49,770 bases of DNA from CAYVCG01 sp964449985. GTDB taxonomy: Bacteria; Bacillota; Clostridia; Lachnospirales; WRAX01. A program made the position numbers and the translations under genes. The stretch is taken from positions 1-49,770 of the forward strand of contig CAYVCG010000007.1 in NCBI GenBank assembly GCA_964449985.1, given 5' to 3'. How positions within the stretch are numbered: position 1 is the first letter of the stretch; each line of letters starts with the position of its first letter. Below are positions 1 through 8,596 of the stretch, in pieces. The notes beneath the pieces are model-generated. The model was not told where the DNA came from, did no database searches, and was given only the letters and a program-made list of their open reading frames with translations.

Positions 1-651
1 AACAGGAGAGATGCCTTTATGAGGCCCGAACCCTAAGGTAGTTGTTTGAATGGCAGCTTCGCAGATAGGGAGTGACCCAAGTTCGTCAAACGTTCGATAT
101 TCGATATCTACATTATAATACTGTGATATATGTTTTGCAAGTTGTTTTGCCGTATTTGGCGTTCTGTTAACAATAAAAATTTTTTCAGCGCCCATCTCGC
201 ATAAAGCCACAGCGCTGGCTGCTGCTCCGCCGCCTGCACCCAGAACGACAGCATTCTTGTTTTTCATATCGACGTTTTCATTCTCCAGCGTTTTAATAAC
301 GCCATACACGTCTGTATTATAACCATCATAGCCATCTTCGGTATATTTTAATACGTTGACAGCGCCGGCAGCCATAGCTGTTTTATTTATACTGCGAAGG
401 AGCGGCATAACATCTTTTTTATAAGGAACAGTAACGCTTAGCCCTTGGATGTTTAGCGCATGAGCCCCACGCACAGCCGCCTCTATGTTACCGTCTTTGA
501 CTAAAAATGGCACATATACAAAATCAGCCTGACCACTGCCCGTTACAGCTCTTTCGATTGTATTATATATAAACGGCGAAAACGTATGGTCTATAGGATT
601 GCCTAAGAGGCCGTAGGTGTGCGTTTTTCCGCCTATATAATCATTTATCAT
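1..651 (-). CDS. aroE: Shikimate dehydrogenase, C-terminus cut by window edge
   Basis: Reduces 3-dehydroshikimate to shikimate with NADPH in aromatic amino acid synthesis. The minus-strand frame opens at ATG 651 (MINDYIGGKTHTYGLLG) behind GGGAGG and stays open to base 1, so about 217 codons are visible and the C-terminus lies outside. The substrate-binding half shows the NPIDHTFSP and SVTVPYK motifs and NTDVYG. The nucleotide-binding loop follows as VLGAGGGAAA, with NRT a little later, typical of NADP-dependent AroE. The start lies only 2 nt past the stop of the yqeG-type gene, so the two are co-transcribed and probably translationally coupled. No internal defect is visible. Confidence 0.95.
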   Translation of the reverse strand, partial: MINDYIGGKTHTYGLLGNPIDHTFSPFIYNTIERAVTGSGQADFVYVPFLVKDGNIEAAVRGAHALNIQGLSVTVPYKKDVMPLLRSINKTAMAAGAVNVLKYTEDGYDGYNTDVYGVIKTLENENVDMKNKNAVVLGAGGGAAASAVALCEMGAEKIFIVNRTPNTAKQLAKHISQYYNVDIEYRTFDELGSLPICEAAIQTTTLGFGPHKGISPV

Positions 652-653
652 TA

Positions 654-1163
654 TTATTTCCTCCCGGTTTGTTTTTTAACATAAGAATCCACGACAATCT
701 TCTCTAATCCTCTTTTAAGTCGGACAGAGAACTCATCGCGGTTTGCTATAGGTTTGACCAAAATAGTGTAGAGCCCTTTTCTGTTTCCACACCAAACGTC
801 TGTAAAGACTTGGTCTCCGATTAATGCGGTTTTATCCGAGGATACCTGCATAAGTGTAAGCGCTTTGCCAATCCCTTTAAGACCCGGCTTGGCAGCTCTA
901 TGAACTGCATGCAGACCCAAGCGTTTATTAAACAAAACCACTCTGGCTTCATTATTATTTGATAACAGGCAGATTTTAAAACCATCGCCCGTAAGTTTTG
1001 ACAAAAACTCCACAGTTCCATCGTCGGGCTCGGGTATGTCAAACGGTGCGATTGTGTTGTCTATGTCAAAAATCAAGCCGTTTATGCCCTGCGATTTTAG
1101 CGCGGCATAATTTATTGCATAAATACTGTCACAATATTCCATCGGATAAAATCTTTTAAACAT
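654..1163 (-). CDS. yqeG: YqeG family HAD-IIIA phosphatase
   Basis: 169-residue HAD-superfamily protein of the YqeG type. The nucleophile motif is FDIDNT (Asp33, Asp35), motif II is LLSNN near residue 67-71, the motif III Lys lies in AKPG (Lys92), and the terminal acidic motif is IGDQVFTD (Asp117, Asp122). Length is normal for the family. YqeG-type proteins are predicted phosphatases of uncertain substrate; the eukaryotic relative acts on phosphatidylglycerophosphate, so that role is possible but unproven here. It lies directly ahead of aroE with a 2-nt gap. Confidence 0.9.
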   Translation of the reverse strand: MFKRFYPMEYCDSIYAINYAALKSQGINGLIFDIDNTIAPFDIPEPDDGTVEFLSKLTGDGFKICLLSNNNEARVVLFNKRLGLHAVHRAAKPGLKGIGKALTLMQVSSDKTALIGDQVFTDVWCGNRKGLYTILVKPIANRDEFSVRLKRGLEKIVVDSYVKKQTGRK

Positions 1164-1249
1164 GAATACATTTCTCCTAATATTTTAAATAATTTTTCCC
1201 GCATTATGCTTATTTTAAAAAATCATTTGGAAAAGCATTAATACGGTAT

Positions 1250-1753
1250 TCAGCCTAGTCCCAAAATCATGTCAAAATACTTTTGAAACAGCATGACAAT
1301 CGCGACTGCTGCGCCGATATATGGCGCCATAGCCACACGGGATTTAAGGCTTTTTTGTTTCAATAGCACGAGAGGGGTATAAACTAGCCCAGCAAGCACG
1401 AATGAAAGACATATGATTTCCAAAATATTTTTTATGCCGAAAAAAGCCCCCAAAGCAGCAAACAGCTTCATATCGCCTGCTCCCATACCACCATTTGATA
1501 TAAATATTATTGCCCCGGAAATAAGAAGGCCAGTAAGAAACCCCAATCCGCCTTCGATGACTGGTTCAAAAGTGTTATATGCGGCGCATGTAGCTATGAT
1601 TTGAACGGCAGCCAGTGCAACAATCCCGAGGATAAAGCCGTTTGGGATGACGCGCGATTTTATATCAGTTGCAATTATACAGATAATTATTAAAACAAGC
1701 AATGCACAAGATATATTGTATATCCAAATATCAAACCTATTAAACAACAGCAT
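1250..1753 (-). CDS. Prepilin peptidase (A24 family, TadV/CpaA-like)
   Basis: A 167-residue polytopic membrane protein with about five to six hydrophobic segments. The two catalytic aspartates of A24 aspartic proteases are seen: one in ATDIKSRVIPN just after the first membrane segment, and one in the GMGAGDMKL signature (GxGD) near residue 94. It lacks the N-terminal methylase domain of PilD, so it resembles stand-alone TadV/CpaA peptidases that cleave type IV or Flp prepilin leaders at the membrane. No pilin or secretion ATPase lies nearby, so the substrate is encoded elsewhere. I chose ATG 1753 over GTG 1762 because the AAAGGG site is better spaced from it. Confidence 0.85.
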   Translation of the reverse strand: MLLFNRFDIWIYNISCALLVLIIICIIATDIKSRVIPNGFILGIVALAAVQIIATCAAYNTFEPVIEGGLGFLTGLLISGAIIFISNGGMGAGDMKLFAALGAFFGIKNILEIICLSFVLAGLVYTPLVLLKQKSLKSRVAMAPYIGAAVAIVMLFQKYFDMILGLG

Positions 1754-1774
1754 ATAAATCACCCTTTATAAAAG

Positions 1775-1806
1775 CAAAAAACCGATAACCCATGCATTGT
1801 TACCGG
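1775..1806 (-). terminator. Rho-independent terminator of the V4R-GGDEF operon
   Basis: Read on the minus strand, an 8-bp stem (CCGGTAAC with GTTATCGG, one G-U pair) pairs 1799-1806 with 1782-1789 and is followed by six T. The stem includes the TAA stop of the GGDEF gene. Confidence 0.7.
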
Positions 1807-3062
1807 CTTTTAATCAATCCTTTAAACTTCTTCAAGCGCTTCTGCTCATACATCTTTTTATCGGCTACATCAATGATTGATTGCGGCGTTAAGTCTTTCG
1901 CTCCATCGCAATACTCTATTCCGTAGCTAAATGATATCTTAAACTTATATTCTTTGCTATCGTTTATTTCTTTGGCTTTTGTTTCAATTCGGGTTATTAT
2001 TTTTTGAGTTGCTTCTTTATTTGCGCCGGGCGCAATTAGTAAAAATTCGTCTCCTCCCAAACGACACATACTGTCGCTGGGCCTTATGCAGGCAATCGCT
2101 ATGTTAACAAATGTTTTTAGAAGCTCGTCGCCATAAGAATGCCCCAGTGTGTCATTAACGATCTTTAAACCGTCAAGATCAAAGTAAGAAATACAAAAAT
2201 AACCTCCTGATTTAATCAGGGAGTCTATTTCTTCCATGGCATAAGCACCGCTGTATGCGCCGGTTTTAACGTCTGTGGAAACAGCAAGCTCCAGCCGTTC
2301 TTGAATGACCTTTTGCTCAGATATATCAAACAGCATATGAAAGTATACTTCTTGGTTTGCTGTCCATGTCATCATCATTGATTTTACAGTGTACCATTTA
2401 TTATCGGTTTCGGAAAACAAGTCCCAGTCATACATTCTTTTGTTGGTGGATACACTCTTTTGTTTGAGCTTTTCGGCGATATCGCTAAAATCATCGGAAA
2501 AGCTGCTGTCATAATAAATATTATAGTCTTTCCCTTTTCCATAAATAAGATCGCCCGTCTTTGCGTCGACGACAAAAACGATTATGTTCGTATGTTTAAA
2601 AAGCACTTCCACAAGATTTCTGGATTCACTAAGCAAAATATCGCGGTTTTTAAGCTTATCGACCATATCGTTAAAGGCCTGTGAGAACTTTCCCATAAAG
2701 TCAACTGTTTGGTTATAATCCCCCGCAGCGATTTGATTAACCTTCCATGTTAAATGCAGCAGATTTGCATGAAGCTCTTTTAAGCCGCCCGCCATGAAGT
2801 TTTTTCTGGGCGGGAAATCAATGTCCAAATCGCCCTTTGCCAAGGCGGAGGAATATATATTAAGTTCATTTATTTTTTCATAAATAGACGATATGTTTTC
2901 ATATATTTGATTAATTATTTTGGAATTTTCACTTTCCGGAAGAGGTGTCCACAATTGGGACAATTCATCCGTTTCTGAAAGCTCATCAAATAATCCCTTT
3001 GAAATTAAACTAAGAATATGACTGATTTTTTCCAATTCCTGTGTAATATCTATCGCGACCAC
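1800..3062 (-). CDS. Soluble diguanylate cyclase (HAMP-like/PAS-like/GGDEF)
   Basis: A 420-residue cytoplasmic protein without membrane segments. An N-terminal helical stretch (about 1-75) leads into a HAMP-like repeat region (about 75-140, GDLDIDFPPR and GDYNQTVDF), a PAS-like sensory region (about 148-250), and a GGDEF domain (about 262-420). The active site is GGDEF at 336-340. The product-inhibition I-site RPSD lies at 327-330, five residues upstream as in feedback-controlled cyclases, so synthesis of cyclic di-GMP from two GTP with product inhibition is expected. It follows the V4R gene by 30 nt and probably takes its signal from it. The start is GTG, unusually close to an AGGGGG site, so the N-terminus is slightly uncertain. 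Confidence 0.88.
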   Translation of the reverse strand: MVAIDITQELEKISHILSLISKGLFDELSETDELSQLWTPLPESENSKIINQIYENISSIYEKINELNIYSSALAKGDLDIDFPPRKNFMAGGLKELHANLLHLTWKVNQIAAGDYNQTVDFMGKFSQAFNDMVDKLKNRDILLSESRNLVEVLFKHTNIIVFVVDAKTGDLIYGKGKDYNIYYDSSFSDDFSDIAEKLKQKSVSTNKRMYDWDLFSETDNKWYTVKSMMMTWTANQEVYFHMLFDISEQKVIQERLELAVSTDVKTGAYSGAYAMEEIDSLIKSGGYFCISYFDLDGLKIVNDTLGHSYGDELLKTFVNIAIACIRPSDSMCRLGGDEFLLIAPGANKEATQKIITRIETKAKEINDSKEYKFKISFSYGIEYCDGAKDLTPQSIIDVADKKMYEQKRLKKFKGLIKSR

Positions 3063-3092
3063 CCCCTAAGCTGTGTTGATTAAGCATTCGGG

Positions 3093-3581
3093 CTATTTGC
3101 TTTTAGCCTTAAAGCGGCAAACTCTCTCTCCGGATGCCCAACAATCAACCTCTCTTACGTTAAATGGTTTATCGCTATAATACTCAAGTATTGCGGCGAT
3201 AAAACCTTCGTCATAAACACAAATTTGTTCATCCGTAACGGGCAGACCGGAACAATCCAAATCTTCATAAACGCTTAGAGTTACCTCGCCTTTTTCTAAA
3301 TCAGCGTTTTCTATCCTTAAAATGCCTATTTTTAATTCTGATAGTTTATCTTGAAGAGCAGAAATAAAATCGCTAAATCCAACTGTTTTATCAAGGTTTC
3401 CTTTTGCAAACACCATTCCTGCCCTAAAGCCTGCTTCCCGAATAATTTCGTCAGAAGCATCTTGGCCAAACCGTTCAGTCAAAACATCCATAATCGCCAT
3501 TTCAAAAAGCCTATATACCATAACAGGCATAGATTGTCCAAGATTTGGCCTGCCTAAAGCAATATCGCCTAAAGCTTTCAT
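3093..3581 (-). CDS. V4R (4-vinyl reductase) domain ligand-binding protein
   Basis: A 162-residue protein whose C-terminal part fits the V4R small-molecule-binding domain: a helical first half (MVYRLFEMAIMDVLTERFG, then EAGFRAGMVFAK) and the terminal strand pair ending DCWASGERVCRFKAK with paired cysteines. V4R domains bind small hydrophobic ligands or metals and are often joined to signalling outputs. I set the start at ATG 3581 because GGAGGTG stands 8 nt upstream; the frame is open 17 codons further but without a site. The 30-nt gap to the downstream GGDEF gene suggests the pair acts as a split sensor and cyclase. Confidence 0.8.
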   Translation of the reverse strand: MKALGDIALGRPNLGQSMPVMVYRLFEMAIMDVLTERFGQDASDEIIREAGFRAGMVFAKGNLDKTVGFSDFISALQDKLSELKIGILRIENADLEKGEVTLSVYEDLDCSGLPVTDEQICVYDEGFIAAILEYYSDKPFNVREVDCWASGERVCRFKAKSK

Positions 3582-3818
3582 ATAAAAAGCACCTCCATAA
3601 AAATATAGTAAAAATAAAGAGTAGCTAGCCATTAATATGTCATAGTTATTTTTTATTAATATTTAAGAAGAAAATTGTTAGGCGGTTTTCGTGCATAATG
3701 TGTATTTAATTATGATATGCATTTTTCATTATAATAACCCAACTATAGCATAAGTTTAAATCCTTTGGATTTATATGTCAATCCAAATTAAAAATTTTGT
3801 ATTTTTTCAAAAAAAGTC

Positions 3819-3847
3819 TTGCGGTTACAAAAAAAATGATGTATACT
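3819..3847 (+). promoter_or_regulatory. SigA-type promoter of the ribosomal superoperon
   Basis: TTGCGG at 3819-3824 and TATACT at 3842-3847 are separated by 17 bp. Transcription would start near 3854, giving a leader of about 340 nt before rpsJ. It is the best promoter-like match in the 615-nt gap between the V4R gene and rpsJ. The stretch between 3582 and 3818 shows nothing else recognisable. Confidence 0.75.
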
Positions 3848-3853
3848 ATTACC

Positions 3854-4196
3854 TGTTGTGACATTTCGAGGCTTAGGGGCGAAAATTGACGCTGTTTTGC
3901 CTTAATTAAAGCGATGAACCAAGAGGTTGCTGTTTTAATAACAGGGAATTTTTGGGGAGCTATGTCCAGTTCATGAAACCGGACGACAATGGTCACTGTG
4001 CAAAATTTGCCGTATTTGGCATATAAAACAGCCGCATATCAAAAAATGATGTGCTGCGGGCGTTTCCTCCAAACCCGTTAGGCAGGCAATGACGGTTTTG
4101 GGTCACTTAATTTTTTGTGATACGCCCGGCTGAGTGTGCAGTCGTCGCTTGTCGTGCTATTAATTTCCAAAGTACGAAAAGGAGGGGACTTTTTTT
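3854..4196 (+). promoter_or_regulatory. Long structured 5' leader of the S10 operon
   Basis: The leader between the promoter and rpsJ has no convincing reading frame but shows nested complementarity. CGGGCGT at 4057-4063 pairs with ACGCCCG at 4122-4128 and encloses two smaller hairpins: AAACCCGT near 4071-4078 with ACGGTTTT near 4092-4099 (one mismatch), and TCAC 4103-4106 with GTGA 4117-4120. A junction of this form ahead of a ribosomal operon is compatible with autoregulation by a ribosomal protein such as L4 or with an attenuator. No T-run terminator is evident. This is inference from pairing only. Confidence 0.5.
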
Positions 4197-4523
4197 ATGG
4201 TTAATGACAAAATGAGAATCAGTCTTAAAGCTTATGACCACAAGATAATTGATCAATCAGTCGTTCAAATTATCGACACCGCAAAGAAAACGGGCGCATC
4301 TGTCAGCGGTCCTATACCGCTTCCCACAAAGAAGGAAGTTATCACTATCCTTCGTGCGGTTCACAAATATAAGGATTCTCGCGAGCAGTTCGAGATGAGG
4401 ACTCATAAGCGCCTTATTGACATCTTGTCGCCGACTCAAAAGACAGTCGACGCATTAACTCGCCTTGATTTGCCTGAAGGCGTTGATATAACAATCAAGG
4501 TTGTCAGTAAGAAAAAGAAATAA
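4197..4523 (+). CDS. rpsJ: 30S ribosomal protein S10
   Basis: First gene of the superoperon, 108 residues. The body MRISLKAYDHKIIDQSV, the loop GPIPLPTKKEV and the segment MRTHKRLIDI are characteristic of S10, which sits in the 30S head and doubles as NusE in transcription antitermination. AGGAGG precedes the start by about 11 nt. The N-terminus has four residues (MVND) ahead of the usual Met, so an internal start at MRIS is possible. There is no fusA or tuf upstream in this window; the operon begins here from its own promoter. Confidence 0.98.
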   Translation: MVNDKMRISLKAYDHKIIDQSVVQIIDTAKKTGASVSGPIPLPTKKEVITILRAVHKYKDSREQFEMRTHKRLIDILSPTQKTVDALTRLDLPEGVDITIKVVSKKKK

Positions 4524-4663
4524 TTTATTTAATTAATAAAACAAAAAACCGTAAGGGTTTATATAAGTTTTGGATTTGCCTGTTCATATCTTATATAACC
4601 TAGTATGATTGCTTTTTTCTCTTGAAAGAGGTAATCCGCTGTAGAGTTTTCGGAGGTGTTATG

Positions 4664-5293
4664 ATGCAGAAAGCTATTTTGGCTAAAAAAATCGGTATGA
4701 CGCAATTGTTTACCGAAAAAGGAACTCTTGTTCCCGTAACGGTTTTACAAGCCGGGCCATGTGTTGTCGTCCAGAAAAAGACGGTTGAAAACGATGGCTA
4801 TAGCGCGCTTCAAGTCGGTTTCGGCGATGTTAAGCCAAAGCGCGTTACAAAACCTGTAAAAGGTCATTTTGATAAAGCGGGTGTTGCTCCGCTCAAAGTG
4901 TTGAAGGAATTAAAATTGGAAAATGCTGACAGCTATGAAGTCGGTTCCGAAATAAAAGCGGATGTATTCGCTGCGGGTGACAGGATTGACGTTACCGGTA
5001 TTTCAAAAGGTAAGGGCTTCCAAGGCGCGATAAAGCGTCATGGTCAGCATACCGGCCCAATGGCCCATGGTTCTAAGTATCACAGAGGCTTGGGTTCATT
5101 AAGTTCAGCAACTACGCCCGGTAAAGTTAAAAAAGGCAAGAAAATGCCTGGACACATGGGATCTGTTAAGGTTACGATCCAGAACCTTTCCGTTGTCCGC
5201 GCAGATGCGGAAAAGAACCTGCTTTTGGTTAAGGGCTGCGTTCCGGGAAGCAAAGGAACAGTTCTCGTTGTGAAAGAAAGCGTAAAGCAGTAA
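4664..5293 (+). CDS. rplC: 50S ribosomal protein L3
   Basis: 209 residues, the usual length. It starts MQKAILAKKIGMTQLF and carries the conserved central loop KGKGFQGAIKRHGQHTGPMAHGS that reaches toward the peptidyl transferase centre. Two ATGs stand in tandem at 4661 and 4664. I chose 4664 because GGAGGTG at 4652-4658 is then 5 nt away. The frame is open 14 codons further upstream without a site. The 140-nt spacer after rpsJ is the longest within the first half of the operon. Confidence 0.98.
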   Translation: MQKAILAKKIGMTQLFTEKGTLVPVTVLQAGPCVVVQKKTVENDGYSALQVGFGDVKPKRVTKPVKGHFDKAGVAPLKVLKELKLENADSYEVGSEIKADVFAAGDRIDVTGISKGKGFQGAIKRHGQHTGPMAHGSKYHRGLGSLSSATTPGKVKKGKKMPGHMGSVKVTIQNLSVVRADAEKNLLLVKGCVPGSKGTVLVVKESVKQ

Positions 5294-5323
5294 TAATACT
5301 TTACGAAAGGAGGATTTATAATA

Positions 5324-5944
5324 ATGGCACAGGTTGATTTATATAATATGGCCGGAAAACAAGTCGGGACAATGGATCTTAACGATGAAATTTTCGGCGT
5401 TGAAATAAACGAACACGTTATGCATATGGCGGTTGTGCAATTCCTCGCCAATCAAAGGCAGGGTACCAAATCCGCGAAAACTCGTGCAGAGGTTTCCGGC
5501 GGCGGTATCAAACCACGTCCGCAAAAAGGCTCAGGAAGATCAAGACAAGGTTCCATCCGTTCTCCGCAATGGGTTGGCGGCGGTATTGTTTTTGCTCCAA
5601 AGCCTAGAGATTTTTCTATTAAGCTTAACAAGAAAGTTAAAAGACTTGCACTAAAGTGCGCTCTTTCCAGCAAGCTTAATGATAAAAAACTTATCGTTTT
5701 AGACGAATTGAAGCTTAACGAAGTTAAGACAAAAGAAATGTCTAAGATTCTTGACAATATTAAAACAAGACGCGCGCTTATAGTTTTGGATGAAAGTGAC
5801 AGAAACATTATCCTTTCCGCAAGGAACATTGAGGGTATTAAAACAGCTTCTGTAAATACGATCAACACATACGATATTTTAAAGTATGAAACTTTTGTCG
5901 CGACTAAGGCTGCTATAGAAAAGATACAGGAGGTGTACGTATAA
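5324..5944 (+). CDS. rplD: 50S ribosomal protein L4
   Basis: 206 residues. The extended loop with RQGTKSAKTRAEVSGGG, KPRPQKGSGRSRQGS and GGGIVFAPKPRDF identifies L4, whose loop lines the exit tunnel. L4 is also the known autoregulator of the S10 operon in Escherichia coli; whether it acts on the leader seen here is unknown. An AGGAGG site precedes ATG 5324. The stop overlaps the rplW start as TAATG. Confidence 0.98.
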   Translation: MAQVDLYNMAGKQVGTMDLNDEIFGVEINEHVMHMAVVQFLANQRQGTKSAKTRAEVSGGGIKPRPQKGSGRSRQGSIRSPQWVGGGIVFAPKPRDFSIKLNKKVKRLALKCALSSKLNDKKLIVLDELKLNEVKTKEMSKILDNIKTRRALIVLDESDRNIILSARNIEGIKTASVNTINTYDILKYETFVATKAAIEKIQEVYV

Positions 5945-6246
5945 TGGCTGATTTAAAATATTATGACATCATTTTGAGACCTATCGTTACAGAAAAAAGT
6001 ATGAGCGAAATGGCCGACAAAAAATATTCTTTCTACGTGCATCCCGATTCAACAAAAACACAGGTTAAGGAAGCTGTTGAAAAGATGTTTGAAGGTACGC
6101 TTGTTCAAAGCGTAAACACTCTTAACTTAAAAGGTAAGAAAAAGCGCACGCGCACCCGTGATTACGGAAGAACAGCAAAGCGCAAAAAGGCTATTGTTCA
6201 GCTTAAGCCCGACAGCAAGGATATCGAAATCTTCCAGGGCATGTAA
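5944..6246 (+). CDS. rplW: 50S ribosomal protein L23
   Basis: 100 residues. The start LKYYDIILRPIVTEKSM and the extended basic loop GKKKRTRTRDYGRTAKRKKA match bacterial L23, which forms the docking site for trigger factor and SRP at the tunnel exit. Translation is coupled to rplD by a 1-nt overlap, with an AGGAGGTG site inside the end of rplD. Confidence 0.98.
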   Translation: MADLKYYDIILRPIVTEKSMSEMADKKYSFYVHPDSTKTQVKEAVEKMFEGTLVQSVNTLNLKGKKKRTRTRDYGRTAKRKKAIVQLKPDSKDIEIFQGM

Positions 6247-6303
6247 GCCTACGGAAGCAGATTGCCGTTTAAAGCGGCGGGATGTTTGAAAGGAGTGTAA
6301 ACT

Positions 6304-7134
6304 GTGGGTATTAAAAGATATAAACCATATACGCCTTCACGCAGGCATATGACCACGTCGGACTTCGTTGAAGTAACAAAGACAACGCCAGAAAAAAGCC
6401 TTGTGGTTCATATCAAGAAGACTGCCGGAAGAAACGCACAGGGCAAAATAACCGTGCGCCATATCGGAGGCGGACACAAAAAGAAATACAGAATAATCGA
6501 TTTTAAGCGCAACAAAGACGGTGTGCCTGCAAAGGTTGCTGGTATTGAATACGATCCTAACAGAACGGCTAACATCGCTCTGCTTAATTATGCAGACGGC
6601 GAGAAAAGATATATCATTTCTCCTGTAGGCCTAAAAGTCGGAGATGTTTTGATGAGCGGCACAGAAGCAGAAATCCGCGTTGGTAACTGTATGCCAATGA
6701 GAAGTATGCCTGTCGGTTCAACAATTCATAACATAGAGATGAAGCTTGGTGCTGGCGGTCAGCTCGTTCGTGCTGCTGGTAACGGTGCGCAGCTTATGGC
6801 TAAAGAAGGTAAGTATGCAACAGTAAGGCTTCCTTCCGGCGAAATGAGATTGCTTCCGCTTGATTGCCGCGCTACTATCGGCCAAGTCGGAAATATTGAT
6901 CACGAACTTATAAATATTGGTAAAGCCGGTAAAAAACGTTTAATGGGTATCCGCCCGACAGTTCGTGGTTCTGTTATGAACCCGAATGATCACCCGCATG
7001 GTGGTGGTGAAGGACGTACGCCAATCGGTCGCAAAGCGCCGTCAACGCCTTGGGGCAAACCTGCTCTTGGCCAAAAGACCCGCGCGAAGCATAAAGCTTC
7101 CAACAAATATATCATCCATAGGAGAACTAAGTAA
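6304..7134 (+). CDS. rplB: 50S ribosomal protein L2
   Basis: 276 residues, standard length. It contains KRYKPYTPSRRHM at the start, GRNAQGKITVRHIGGGHKK, and the C-terminal RGSVMNPNDHPHGGGEGRTP segment with the conserved histidine used near the peptidyl transferase centre. The start is GTG at 6304 behind AAAGGAG. No deviations from the family are seen. Confidence 0.98.
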   Translation: MGIKRYKPYTPSRRHMTTSDFVEVTKTTPEKSLVVHIKKTAGRNAQGKITVRHIGGGHKKKYRIIDFKRNKDGVPAKVAGIEYDPNRTANIALLNYADGEKRYIISPVGLKVGDVLMSGTEAEIRVGNCMPMRSMPVGSTIHNIEMKLGAGGQLVRAAGNGAQLMAKEGKYATVRLPSGEMRLLPLDCRATIGQVGNIDHELINIGKAGKKRLMGIRPTVRGSVMNPNDHPHGGGEGRTPIGRKAPSTPWGKPALGQKTRAKHKASNKYIIHRRTK

Positions 7135-7200
7135 ACGTTGTGTTAGTTTTCTTATCTGTTTAAAATAAAATTCCAATCCTGTTAGAAAAGGAGGAGCATA

Positions 7201-7485
7201 ATGAGCAGATCATTAAAAAAAGGGCCGTTTGTTGACGAACACTTGATTAAAAAAGTTATAGCCCAAAACGAGGCTAATACAAAAAACGTAATTAAAACAT
7301 GGTCTCGCCGTTCCACTATCTTCCCAGATATGATTGGCCACACACTTGCCGTTCATGATGGAAGAAAGCACGTTCCCGTTTATGTTACGGAGGATATGGT
7401 TGGTCATAAGCTTGGTGAATTCGCTATGACAAGAACCTACAGAGGCCACGGTAAGGACGCGGAAAAAAAGAGCAAGCTTAGATAA
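7201..7485 (+). CDS. rpsS: 30S ribosomal protein S19
   Basis: 94 residues beginning MSRSLKKGPFVDEHL, with the conserved TWSRRSTIFPDMIGHT and VYVTEDMVGHKLGEFA segments. S19 works with S13 in the 30S head. ATG 7201 follows an AAAGGAGGAG site. Confidence 0.98.
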   Translation: MSRSLKKGPFVDEHLIKKVIAQNEANTKNVIKTWSRRSTIFPDMIGHTLAVHDGRKHVPVYVTEDMVGHKLGEFAMTRTYRGHGKDAEKKSKLR

Positions 7486-7524
7486 GCTTTTACTATTCAT
7501 TTTTTGAAAGGAGGTTTTCTTAAA

Positions 7525-7920
7525 ATGGCTAAGGGACACAGAAGTCAGATAAAAAAGGAAAGAAACCAGTTAAAAGACACACGCCCTAAAGCGCATGGTA
7601 AATTTTTAAGAATTTCCGATATAAAAGCAAGAATAGTCCTTGACCAGATCAAGGGCAAAAAGGTATCAGATGCTATGGCAATATTAAGCTATTCGCCCCG
7701 TTATGCGTCATACCTCATTGAAAAGGTATTAAAATCAGCGGTGGCAAACGCCGAGCACAATATGGGCCTTGATCAGGAAAAACTCTTCGTTGAGGAAGCT
7801 GTTGCAAATAGAGGCAAGTCATACGGTTCAAGATTCCGTCTTCGCCCCCGCGCAAAAGGTCGCGGTTATAAAATCGAGAAAAAAGTTAGTCATATTTCTA
7901 TAATTCTTAATGAAAGATAG
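7525..7920 (+). CDS. rplV: 50S ribosomal protein L22
   Basis: 131 residues. The core FLRISDIKARIVLDQIKG and the C-terminal hairpin YGSRFRLRPRAKGRGYKI identify L22, whose hairpin lines the exit tunnel. I start it at ATG 7525 because GAAAGGAGG stands just upstream; an in-frame upstream ATG at 7504 lacks a site and would add a non-conserved tail. The N-terminus (MAKGHRSQIKKERN) is about 15 residues longer than minimal L22 proteins. Confidence 0.96.
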   Translation: MAKGHRSQIKKERNQLKDTRPKAHGKFLRISDIKARIVLDQIKGKKVSDAMAILSYSPRYASYLIEKVLKSAVANAEHNMGLDQEKLFVEEAVANRGKSYGSRFRLRPRAKGRGYKIEKKVSHISIILNER

Positions 7921-7930
7921 GAGGTAGAGA

Positions 7931-8596
7931 ATGGGACAGAAAGTAAATCCTCATGGATTAAGAGTAGGAATTATTAAAGACTGGGACTCTGTGTGGTATG
8001 CCGAAAAAGATTTCGGAAGACTTCTTGTTGAAGACAACCAGATCAGAAAATTCATTAAATCAAAGCTGTATCAAGCCGGCATTTCCAGAATCGTTATTCA
8101 CAGATCTTCAAGCCGTGTTAAAATAACTATTCATGTTAACAAACCAGGTATCATTATCGGAAGAAACGGCCAGGCTATCGCCGAGCTTTCCGAACAGCTT
8201 CAAAAAATGGTTAAAGACCAAAATACAAAGGTAAGCGTTAATATAGAAGAAGTCAAAATCTGGGAAAGAGATGCCCAGCTCGTTTCGGAGGACATTGCAA
8301 AGCAGCTTGAAAACCGCGTGACATTCCGCCGCGCTATGAAGCAAGCAATGACAAAGACTATGCGCGTTGGTGCTCAAGGTATCAAGATCGCTGTTTCCGG
8401 CCGTTTGGGTGGAGCGGACATTGCGCGTACCGAAACTTATCATGACGGCACTATCCCTCTTCAAACACTGCGCGCCAATATTGATTATGGCTTTGCTGAA
8501 GCAAACACTACTTATGGCAAACTTGGCGTTAAGGTTTGGATTTATAAAGGTGAGGTTCTTCCTGTGAAAGCAAAAAAGGAAGGGAGCGATAAATAA
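7931..8596 (+). CDS. rpsC: 30S ribosomal protein S3
   Basis: 221 residues. It starts MGQKVNPHGLRVGIIKDW; the KH domain with GIIIGRNGQ is near residue 75-85, and the C-terminal domain has GRLGGADIARTE and IDYGFAEANTTYG. S3 is part of the mRNA entry site and helicase. The stop overlaps the next start as TAATG, so rplP is translationally coupled. Confidence 0.98.
   Translation: MGQKVNPHGLRVGIIKDWDSVWYAEKDFGRLLVEDNQIRKFIKSKLYQAGISRIVIHRSSSRVKITIHVNKPGIIIGRNGQAIAELSEQLQKMVKDQNTKVSVNIEEVKIWERDAQLVSEDIAKQLENRVTFRRAMKQAMTKTMRVGAQGIKIAVSGRLGGADIARTETYHDGTIPLQTLRANIDYGFAEANTTYGKLGVKVWIYKGEVLPVKAKKEGSDK

Noticed and set aside
3778..3996. 72-codon minus-strand frame in the S10 leader
   Set aside because: It runs antisense to the promoter and leader, has no ribosome binding site and no recognisable protein character.
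5452..5868. 138-codon minus-strand frame inside rplD
   Set aside because: It is the antisense shadow of a strongly conserved ribosomal gene; its composition (Leu/Ser/Phe) is typical of reverse frames.
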